Source of the DNA: Siphonodentalium dalli
Taxonomy: Eukaryota > Mollusca > Scaphopoda > Gadilida > Siphonodentaliidae
DNA: 64,000 nucleotides
Assembly (NCBI GenBank): GCA_032622095.1
Contig: CP136063.1
Location: 216,029,982-216,093,981, forward strand
Direction: 5' to 3'
This document shows positions 26,901 through 38,900 of the stretch, in pieces. The notes beneath the pieces were generated by a model. The model was not told where the DNA came from. It did not search any database and saw only the letters and a list, made by a program, of their open reading frames with translations. Position 1 is the first letter of the stretch, and every line of letters begins with the position of its first letter. The position numbers were made by a program, and so were the translations under genes.

Positions 26901-29900
26901 AATAGCATGCCAGCACCTTGTAAGTTATCATAACTAGAATGCCAGCACCTTGTAAGTTATCATAAATAGAATGCCAGCACCTTGTAAGTTATCATAACTA
27001 GAATGCCAGCACCTTGTAAGTTATCATAACTAGCATGCCAGCACCTTGTAAGTTATGATAACTAGCATGCCATCACCTTGTAAGTTATCATAACTAGAAT
27101 GCCAGCACCTTGTAAGTTATCATAAATAGCATGTTAGCCCCTTGTAAGTTATCATAACTAGAATGCCAGCACCTTGTAAGTTATCATAACTAGAATGCCA
27201 GCACCTTGTAAGTTATCATAAATAGCATGTTAGCCCCTTGTAAGTTATCATAACTAGCATGCCAGCACCTTGTAAGTTATCATAAATAGCATGCCAGCAC
27301 CTTGTAAGTTATCATAACTAGCATGCCAGCACCTTGTAAGTTTTCATAAATAGCATGCCAGCACCTTGTAAGTTATCATAACTAGCATGCCAGCACCTTG
27401 TAAGTTATCATAAATAGCATGTTAGCCCCTTGTAAGTTATCATAACTAGCATACCAGCACCTTGTAAGTTATCATAAATAGCATGCCAGCCCCTTGTAAG
27501 TTATCATAACTAGCATGCCAGCACCTTGTAAGTTATCATAAATAGCATGCCAGCACCTTGTAAGTTATCATAACTAGCATACCAGCACCTTGTAAGTTAT
27601 CATAAATAGCATGCCAGCACCTTGTAAGTTATCATAAATAGCATACCAGCACCTTGTAAGTTATCATAACTAGCGTGCCAGCACCTTGTAAGTTATCATA
27701 AATAGCATGCCAGCACCTTGTAAGTTATCATAACTAGAATGCCAGCACCTTGTAAGTTATCATAAATAGCATGTTAGCCCCTTGTAAGTTATCATAACTA
27801 GCATGCCAGCACCTTGTAAGTTATCATAAATAGCATGCCATGAGGTACCTAGAGGGTGAATTTGGTTATACTAGACAGCTGTGCATGATAGCATCACTAA
27901 ATTCACCATCTGGGGACCTCATTCTGTAAATGACAGACACACTAATTGGAGGCTTGCTCCTCCTGAGTTTGGAAACCTTTATTGTGCAAAACTTGTTTAT
28001 GTATATGTACAGATATTTAAGTCACTTTTCTGCATCTTGTGTTCGGGCATATGCGACTCTGCCCTTTGAGTGACCGCGATGACCTTGGCATATTGATGGA
28101 CCTAATACTGATTGCATTCACTTTATTAATACTCACCGCTAATAGAGCAATCATCTTTATAACTAGTTGCACGCATCATTTCTACTGGGTGCTGAGGGGT
28201 ATTTCGCTTCATATTCTGTTTCTCTAATGGAAACTACACACACCTTGATTATAAATCTTGATTCTGACTGAGGCAATATCGTATACACCGTTTATCACAT
28301 ATCGTTTCTACCTACTTCATTATCTTCTCCCTTCTATCACACTTCCCTCTTTCTCATCACTGCACTTGCCCAACTATCTTCCCAACATCTATGAGAGAAC
28401 GGATCTGTAGTTAAATTCCCATGTCTTTACCATTTAAAGAGCTGTCAACATTGACACTTGGGGTAACATTTCCTGAGGAAAGGATTTTTATAAAAACCAT
28501 AGGCTTATGGCTTCTTATCCCATCCTCATTTGAACACTTCAATCTGAGTCAATGTCTCCCATAGCAGATGAGGCCATGCAGAATGAGGTCCCCAGTAGGC
28601 TTGCCGCGATTTTGGGAATAATCGAACAATCGTCAGTGGTGCCGATTAATCGATTTTCATTTTGAAAATCGACTTTTTTAGTTCAAATAACAATGCATAT
28701 TATACAACAACACAAGAACGCTGGCATACAGCGTATTTGCAAAGAACTTATCTCAACTTAAGAGGCAATATTTTGCATCGTATTTACAGCTCTAATCTAA
28801 CCCAGAAACCCACCCACTCAAACATTTGTGACAATGTAACTTTCAGTTGCGGCGTCTTTTGAGGTCAGGCCGACAGAGTAATCTAGTTCCGTCTTGGTTT
28901 CACGTCATGGCGGATTTTCTTTTAATGTGCCGACGCATATGTATACTCCGCGGCATGCGTGATAGCAGATGTTCAGCGGTCACGTGCTATTCCGCTTTTG
29001 AGAGATTCCCGACTTTGAATTAAGGCACGATCCCGAACTTCAAATTTAATTAATGCACGATCCCAAATTCGCGAACAGTCTCATGAAGCACGTGGCCCGA
29101 CGAGAGTTGGTAGTATTTTTCCGATTTTTTTCGTTCAATTTGTTTAATCAAAATGATTTCTGAATCTGCTTAGTGCTTACATAAAGTTCATAAACTACGA
29201 GTAATTATTTTGTTTTTATTGTTTAATAGAGGCATTTGAATTTATATGGGAGCAAATTCTCAGAACTAATGCCCTTCATTTCCGACGTGCGGGAGTTATA
29301 CTTACCATCTTACACTTACCAGATGCACCTCTTAATAGTCTCTTTTTTGGCATCTATTTACTACAAATTAAATCTCTATTTGAGATTTAATTTCATGGGT
29401 AGAAAAATCGATTAATCGTCGATTATAGCCACCGATTAATCGATTTTGAAAATCCAAAATCGCGGCAAGCCTAGTCCCCAGAGGGTAAATTTAGTGATGC
29501 TAGCCTGCTATGCTGGATAGGGTCACTAAATTCACCCTCTGGGGACCTCATTCTGCAAATGACTGACACACTAAACTCAGGCTTGTGTCAGATTATCATA
29601 TCTTATATCAGATCAGATCTGAATGAAATTTGGTACAGACGTTAAGTTATCATGACTTTTCAAAAGAGGGGCAAATAATATAATTGATTTCCATTCTCTA
29701 GTTATCATTCTTTTGTTTATATGGTTATCCTATCTGAATGAAAATTGGTATTGAGCTTCGCCAATATGACTGCTTTCAAAAGAGTATGCAAATAACATTT
29801 CAGTTTCCATTCTAGAGGTATCCGTCTTTGTATAATTTAACTTTTGGTTTTGTCCTCCCAATGTTTGGAGAAGCTAAACTAAAAAAGAAAAAGAAACTGT

Positions 29901-32900
29901 GAAGAAATTTCTGATGCAAAGTTTAAAAAAAGAGTTTAGTAGTGCTAGCCTGCTTTGTGGGGTAGCGTCACTAAATTCACCCCCCGGGGACCTCATTCTG
30001 CAAATGTCCAGCACCATATTCATATAGGCTTACACATGTGTGCCTGGAGTCCTGTAAGTGTACATGTGTTTATAAGGGTGGTCACATTTTCCTCGATCCA
30101 AATTCCATGTAATAAATTAAGCATTTTATTCTCTATATTGGATATGTCAGTTGAATGCTATATAATAAATTAAGAAGGAAATGAATATCTTGCAATAAAA
30201 TTTTATTTGGCGTATTAAGATACCATACACTACTATGTTGATGTTGCAACAGTTCCATTGTCTCCTTATTTAGAATACCAATCGCCATTTTACTACAGGC
30301 ATAGCAAACAATTCTTATTGCTTGTGACATAATTATCCCTATTAGGAGAACATACTACTAGTTAAATAAAATGTAGAATCTCTTTGAAAGAACAATTCCA
30401 TTCTTTATATTCGTCATGTCTTATCATTCCACAATTTGTACATTAATTGTATTTTTAACAGACATTGGGTAGCTCGATGAGATAACTTTATTGATGTTTG
30501 ATTGGTTATAAACATATACAGTGTGCATGCGCTGGTATAGAATCCTGGAAAGTTAATTTAATTTAAAAAACTCTCCAGGTCTGGAAAAGTTATGGGAAAA
30601 AAGGTACCTTTTTAGCTCAACTTGACAAAATCAAGTTTGAGATATTGCAATGGGTTGGCATCCGTCGACCATCCATCTGTCAACAATTTTTTTTGGAATA
30701 CCCTGCTGGCCACATTCCTCATTTCAGCTCCTCACTAAACTTCAGATGGATCTCCGGGGTGACCTAGATGGGAGCCATCAATTTTTACCAAAATTCATTG
30801 AAAAACATGGCCGCCAGCAGCCATCTTTGATTTAAATTTGAATCCATCGGTACACCCTACAGCCCGTATTTATCAGACTTTCAATGAAAAGCATGGCGAC
30901 CATCTTGGATTTACTCTTTGCATGACTAAATCCTTTGGCGCACACTACAGGCCACATCGCTTATTTGATCATCACCAAACCTTTTTTATGAAAAACATGG
31001 CCGATGACAGCCATGTTGTATTTTACTCTTTGCATGACTAAATCCTTTGGCACGCCCTACAGATCACATCCCTTGTGGCTTGATCGATCATCACCAAACT
31101 TCTTATGAATCTTCAGGGTGGCCTCAGATGGGAGCCATTGATTTTCCCCGAAATTCATTGGAAAACATAGCCGCCAGCAGCCAACTTGGATTTTAAATTT
31201 GAATCCATTGGCACACCCTGCAGTATGCATTTATCTGAAAAATATTTTTAAACTTTACGTGTTTAGGATCATCTCTAGATGGGAGCTATCAAATTTTTTC
31301 GAATATATTGAAAAACATGGCTGCTGGCAACCATTTTGGATTTTAATTTTTGCATGACTAAATCCTTTGGCACACCCGACAGACCACATCCTTCATACGA
31401 TCATCACCAAACTTCATATGGATCTTCTGCCTGACCACCAGATGGGAGCCATCAAAATTTTCCAAAATCATGGCCACCAGCAGCCATCTTGGATTTTACT
31501 CTTTTCATGACTAAATCCTTTGGCCCACCCTACATACAACATCCCTGATGCGATTGTCACCAACATTCATATGATTCTTCGGCGTGACAGCTAGATAGGA
31601 GCTATCCCATTTTTCCAAAATTCATTAAAAAAAATGGCCGCCAGCAGCCATCTTGGATTTCACATAAGAATCCATCGGCACACCTTGCAGCCCACATTTA
31701 TGGGTGAATTGTTGAAATGAAAATGGATTTATTTTCACAATACAAGCCCTTTACTGAAAATATTTGACTTTCCTTCTCCTTTATCATTCTATTGACTGCT
31801 CAGAATAAAATTAACGCCTATCCAATTTGAGCTACAGTGTCATTGACACTTTCATTTAACCTCACTGGAAAGGTTCTGGAAAATTCCACACCTCAGATGC
31901 TTGTCTGAAAAGTGATGGAATTTCAAAATAATCCTTGAATTACTCTTGAAGTTGAAGCTTATGGGTAAAATTCATGTTTTGACAATATCACTGGACTCTT
32001 CTGTGAGATAAGACTAATTTAACTAATACTGAAGTCAATTTGTGAAGAGTGATTAACTCTTTAACCCTTTCAGTGCCAAGTCCGATTTTTGTATCAACCC
32101 ATATTTCCTTGATCATTTTTATGGGTTGATACAAAAATCGGACTTGGCACTGAAAGGGTTAAGTTCTGTAGTGCATTTAACCCTTCCATGACTGGAGCTT
32201 CCAGAAATTTGCGACAAGCCTGTGCCAATACATTCTCTTACATATGCGAGTCTCCCATAGGGAGCCTCGCATATATAAGAGAATGCATTGGCCCAACAAT
32301 ATTAACCTTGACCTTGTAAGCCAGTGCATTCTCTTATATATTCAAGGCTCCCTATGGGAGACTCATATATCTAAGAGTATGCATTGGCACAGGATCTTTA
32401 ATGCTGCACCAGCGCAGCTCCCATCATGAAAGGGTTAACTAAAATTCACCCTTGTAATGACTGGAAATGTTATTGAATTCATTTGTAGGAGGTCTTGGAA
32501 AATTTTCAAAATAACTCATACATGTAACTGAATATCTTGGAAAATGATTGAAAAGATCATGGAATTTTATCATTGGATATGCGTATGAACCCTGAATTAT
32601 AGCGTATTATCATGATGCATGGTTTTAAATTATCTGTTGATACTCCAGTCAGACAATGCGGGCAGGGCCTGGGAGAAAATTGAGGAGGTGCAGCCTGGGA
32701 GCTGTGAATATTAATTAAACACATTGAGTACAATGATCTCTATTGAATATGTGTGTGTTTCTTCTTCCTCTTAGATGCCTAAACACAATTTCACATATCA
32801 AGTTTTATAATACAGATTCATATTTTTTTTGTTTTCCAGGGCAGTACAATGTCAAAGATGACATATTACATGAAAGTGTAAAAGTTCATACAAGCAGCTT

Positions 32901-35900
32901 CAAATCAAAATCAACGAGGAAAATGCAATCAAGTCCCATTGACGTATGTACCATTTAGTTATTCATGAATTTTAGCTACATTGGAACTCGGAAAAATAAC
33001 TTCAATTAGATTTTTGTCAGTTGTAATTGTCTTTCCATTCAAACATCCTTGTATTTACATACAGTTGTTCAAAATAAGCATTTAATTTTGCATCTGTAGC
33101 TATAGAAGGTGCAGTCATGCTTCAAAATATGAAGAAAACTTGGCTAAACCTGCTGGACATTTGCAGAATGTGGTCCTCAGAAGGCAGCCCTGTCAATTCA
33201 GATTGTTTGGCTTCAGCAATCTGCTAAGGCAACCATTGCCATGGGGGCAGTTTGCTTCAACAAATGGCTTCGGCATTGCTGTTTGTCATAGCCAATCATG
33301 AGGGCTGCAGAGGGTTAATTTAGTGACACTACCCCACGCACAGCAGGCTAGCATCACTAAACTGACTCACTAAGCATCCCGTCTGACACGCCCGAACAGC
33401 CTTATGTAGTTCGGAAAATTTAAGCGATCTGGGAGAGGACTTACAAAAAAGCCACAATAGGCTTGTTGTCTCATCCCTTTCCAATCACCCATACTCATCC
33501 ATTTATAGCATTTTTGTAAAATATTCATCTTGTTTTGTATTGGGAATAAATATTGTTTAGACCAAACTGACTCACTGGAGACCTCATTCTGCTTAGGCCT
33601 CATATTCACTAGAGGTATCTTCATTATCAAATTAACAAGTTATTTAGTTTTTTTTTTTAGTTTAGTTTCTCCATATGCACAAATGAATAATCAAGGTGCC
33701 CAATGGGTGCACTTCACCATCTTCACAATCTGGGAACTTACATCTATATGTAGGTCTCCCATAACAGATGAGGCCGTGCTGAATGAGGTCCCAGAGGATG
33801 AATTTGGTGATGCTTAGCCCACTGTGCGGGATAGCGTATCTAAACTCACCCTCTAGGGAACTCATTCTGCAAATGTCCAGCACAATATTTTGAGACCTGA
33901 ATCATTAGCTTTCTGTTTAGGCCTAAACAAAATTACCTTTGTTTCTGCTAATGGATTTGGAACAAATTAGGGTTGGTAGGCAGGAAACACTTTATTTTAT
34001 CACATAATTAGCCCCTATATCTGGCCTCATTATTTTAGTACCGGTAAGATATATGTGTATTATCAGTATGCATAGTCGCCGCAGTGACTTAAGAGCTTAG
34101 CACAATGATATTGATGATAATGGCACTCAATGCCGGAAATTTATTATTATGTTAATTAGAATATACTTATGAAATTCGATTTGTGTTGGGTTATTTAGTG
34201 TTGACTAAGATAAACATGGGTGATAAGGGTATTTGAACAATTTTGTCTGTCTTAAAAAAAAACTATCCCTCTGTTAAATGATGAATCAGTGAATATATAG
34301 AGCAAATCACAAACATCTTCCAACCTTAAACCTTAAGCTTTCCGATGAATGGCAACAAGCCATATTTCCGACTAAATCCCAGAAAATTACCCATAATTAT
34401 GGTGTGGTTAAGGCGTTGATTATTTAAAGCATTACTGTACTAAGCATATGTCACGTTTCTTTTTGGTGTGTTTTTTTTAAATAAAGATAAAGATATAAAG
34501 TAAGTTTGCTAATGATACTTTCTTGTCAATTTACAGAATCCTGGCCCAGGAACGTATAACCTTGACAGTCCAGCAGAATCAGAAACCAACCTTGTGAACA
34601 GATTAGTATTTCCGTAAGTTAATAGCATTCAGATGACTGCATTGTGTTGGTCCGTTAGTTTGATCCATTGCGCTGACACAATCTGTTTTCTGCATAAACC
34701 GTTCACATGGTTCTGTTATAATGTAGAGTTTCCAATTGCAGCAATGCAGCTAATAATTTTGATATTGGAATACATGTACATGCAATATTGCAAATCAATA
34801 TATCTGTTTAAATGAATTCCACGATCATGTTAAACCTGTCAAATCGCAACAACTAAAACTTTATTGACAAAATACAAGTCGAATATTTCCTTTGCTTCAC
34901 AGACAGTCTTCATCTTTTATCATTTGAAAACAAGAAATGACGCATGTGCTCAATTACCATATAAGGTATGCATTACAGCTTGCTCATCACTGTACAGTTT
35001 CATGGCAACATGCAGGTGTGTTATATTGGTGGTATAAAATATTATCGTTTAAGTCAAGTAACAATGGTTACGGCTTGCGTTATGTTGAAAATAGAATCTC
35101 TCCATTGTTTGCGTTAACATATACAATGTATGGGCTCATCACAGCCGTCTGAACCTTAAGTGTTGTCTGTATTCCAATTTCAACACAACACATGCATCGT
35201 GCTCAACAGATTCATCTCAAGACTCCTTCAGCATGACATTTTTAACATATTAACCCTTCCATGACTGGAAGTCACTGGCCTTTTGCAAAAACCCTGTGCC
35301 AATGTATTCTATGGGAGCCTCGCATATATAAGAGAATACATGGGCTTTACAAAATGTACCATGACCTTGTAAGCCAATGCATTCTCTTATAATCGAATAA
35401 GAGAATACACTGGCACATTATCTTTAATGCTGCACCAGCGCAGCTCCCATCATGAAATGGTTAATTCCTGAATGGATTTTCCCATTTAACCCTTTACCCA
35501 ACAAACCGGCCAAAACCGGCCAAGTAAAGCTTCAACAGCCTAAAATATCTTGGGTCTGTCTCAATATGACCATACAAATATGGATATCATTGAAACCGGC
35601 TCCTTGACCACATTGTGATAGTTACAGTTAGCCCTGTGCCAATGCATTCTCTTATATATGCGAGTCGACCATAGGTCGCCTCGCATATATAAGAGAATGC
35701 ATTGGCCTTAAAAAAATCTTTTTTTAACACTTTACCATTTTTTCTTACATTCTTTAACAATTTTATAATTTTTAATGTGTTAAGCCAATGCATTCTCTTA
35801 TATATGCGAGGCGACCTATGGTCGACTCGCATATATAAGAGAATGCATTGGCACAGGGGCGTTCTGTTGGGTAAAGGGTTAACCCTTTCTATACTAAATA

Positions 35901-38900
35901 CTCATTGATGAGTAGTTCCCTTAGGAAATGTTCAGATACTAAATTTAAAGTGATGTGAAATACTCCGGTAGGGAGATCAAATAGAAATTGAGAATAATCT
36001 TGCTCCAAGTAGTTAGTTGTTACGAATAGTAATCCATATTGACAATACACACCGTCATTCTTATATATTAATTAAATGCAATGACTCTCGATGGCGAAAT
36101 CATTTGTGGTTAGATTGTCGCCGATAATTGCATCCTGAATCGAGATGTAAATATTTACAATTGGGCATAGTTCAGACAATGTTTTCTTTGAAATTTTTGG
36201 TGATATTAGGAGAATGCCTCATTCCCCATGTTGGCATAGCACCTGAGTACTAACTTATCAATTTCACGCACCCGAACAAGTCCATAATATGTCTTTAAAA
36301 AAAACAACCATTATTTTCTAAACATTTCCCACAAATGAATATGAATTCTTTTGCACTTGTGTTATCATTTTGTATGGCTGTTGTCTGCTCATACATCCCT
36401 AACATCCCTCCAAATGAATAATAGACCAATCCAATATGTACTTTTATAACTGAGTGGGAGAACCAATTTAGTATAGAAAGGGTTAATTATGTAGCATACA
36501 TTGGAATGGTATTTTCTTCATTTGTACAGATGTTCAAATAAATTAACCATTTCATGGTGGGAGCTACTCTGGTGCACCATTAAAGATCCTGTGCCAGTGC
36601 ATTGTATTATATATGCAAGTCTCCCATAGGGAGCCTCACATATATAAGACAATGCACTGGCTTTCAAGGACAAGGTAAATATTGTTAGACCAATGTATTC
36701 TCTTATATATGCGAGGCTCCCTATGGGAAACTTGCATATATAAGAGAATGCAGTGGCACAGAGTTAATGCAAAATTTCAGGAATTCCATTCATGGAAGGA
36801 TTAGTTGTGTAGTATACATTCTTTTCCTCATTTGTACAGATGTTCAAATAAATTAAGTAAAATGTCAGGTGAAGAAACGTGCTATGGAAAATATGTTTAC
36901 AGTCCATTGCATTACTAATTTTGGTGTCCAAAATAAACTGGTAAAAACCATTTATTTTCATGGCGAAGATCGGGAAACTTAGTCAAAGTGAACATGTCAA
37001 CAGAGAATATTAAATTTTATATTATGTCAAAGAGAGGAACGCGTGGATCTTAGTCCTTGCTGGCAATATTCAAGCCTTGAAATAGTGTGTCTGTCATTTG
37101 CAGAATGAGGTCCCCAGAGGGTGAATTTAGTGATGCTACCCCGCATAGCGGGCTAGCATCACCAAATTCACCCTCTGGGGACCTCATTATGCTTACAACT
37201 CAGCAGAATGAGGTTCCCAGAGGGTGAATTTGGTGATGCTAGCCCGCTATGCGGGGTGGCATCACTAAATTACCCTCTGGGGACCTCATTCTGCAAATGA
37301 CAGGCACACTATTTCAAGGCTTGGCAGTATCCCGACATTTCCCCACCTGAATTTTCCCCACCTTCACGAGTAGACATTTCCTCACCCGTACATTTACCAA
37401 CCCAGATATGTACTCACCGCGGATCATAATAAGCAATATGTGAGAAGTTGTGTATGGAACCCACACACAATGCGAACATTAATGAATGTTTTGTCAGGTC
37501 AGTGAAGACAACTTAAGCAATGTCAACTCAAAGGATGTTTCAATTAGCGTATAGCGATATCAGTTGAAACAATGTTTTTGACAATCATGAAAGTATCATG
37601 GAAGTCATATGTAATAAAGCCTGCAAATAATTTGTCTGTCATTTGCAGAATGAGGTCCCCAGAGGGTGAATTTAGTGAATCTGCTAATTTGCAGAAGATA
37701 AAATGCATAATCAAGGTGACTAATGGGTGAACATCACCAACTTCAACTGGGGTACTTCAATCTGATCCTAGGTCTCTCATAGCAGTTAACGCCAAAGCAG
37801 ATTGAGGTTCCCAGAGGGGAATTTGGTGATGCAAGCCAGTCATGTGGGATAGCGTAATTAAATTCACCCTCTGGGGACCTCATTCTGCAAATGACAAACA
37901 CACTATTTGCAGGCTTGCAAGTAATAACTGTGGTGGTGATAAACTGCGTTGATGGCTATGCCTTATGAGAAAGTAAAAATGTTCGTTGTTAATCTATTCT
38001 TAATATGCTACAGATAAAGAGCATTTCGCTTGTAAACACATGTGCAAATCATTTTCCATTCAATGATGATTCCTGGAATTAAATTTTTTATTTCTAAAAT
38101 ACCACCAGTCATATAAAGCCACCTTATTTGGGGGACTTGTGGACAAGCGGCCTTTTATCAGCTTATAATTTTCTTATTATTTTTATGTCAACTTTAGTTA
38201 TTGTTTTTTATTGCTTTCAGATATGGCTTGTGGAACAATCACTTTTGAATAGAGGTCATATTCGATTATGGGTTATCTGGTTCAATGACAAGCATCCCTT
38301 TTTGTTGACTCAGAATTGTTGTTTATTTTTGGTGTTTGGATGTTAACCCTTCCATGGCGGGAGCTGTGCTGGTGCAGCATTAAAGATCATGTGCCAGTAA
38401 ATATTGTTAGGCCAATGCATTCTCTTATATATGTGAGGCTCACTATGGGAGACTCACATATATAACATAATGTATTGGCACAGGTTTTTCGCAAAATATC
38501 AGTCGTGGAAAGGTTAACTAAAGTTATAGTTACCTGATTGCTTTTGCTTTCATTTTTAGTATGTTGGTTAATCATCTGAAAATACATATTGAATTTTGGT
38601 CTGGTCCAATCATTTCTAACAGAAATATGCCCATTTTAGACTTTTCTGATTATTCTGGTGTCTAATCAATTAAAACTAGGCATATAGAATGACCCCAGTA
38701 TGATGTTAAGGGGAAGAACCTTGTGAGGGAATTTTCCATTGCTGATTCCATGCTTTTTTGCAACCAGGAAGAAGTGGTCTCAGTAAAAATTTCAAAGACA
38801 TTGGTGTATTTTAAATTATGTGTGATGTCACATTATGTGTGACGTCACACATACATATATGCCCCCCACCTACAAGTATACATGATCTCCTCAGTCTCCG

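Noticed and set aside
21340-27841. CRISPR-like regular repeats
   Set aside because: The period is 32 bp with no unique spacers, in an animal intron; it is a plain tandem array.
32244-32429. Recurrent short peptide frames reading MRVSHREP…YKRMHWPNN (also at 42475 and 35587)
   Set aside because: These are translations of the TGCATTCTCTTATATATGCG MITE hairpin core, not proteins.
38815-38851. GTGACGTCACAC palindromic word as a CRE regulatory site
   Set aside because: It is in an STPG1 intron within a local repeat of GTGTGATGTCACATTATG; no promoter context supports a function.
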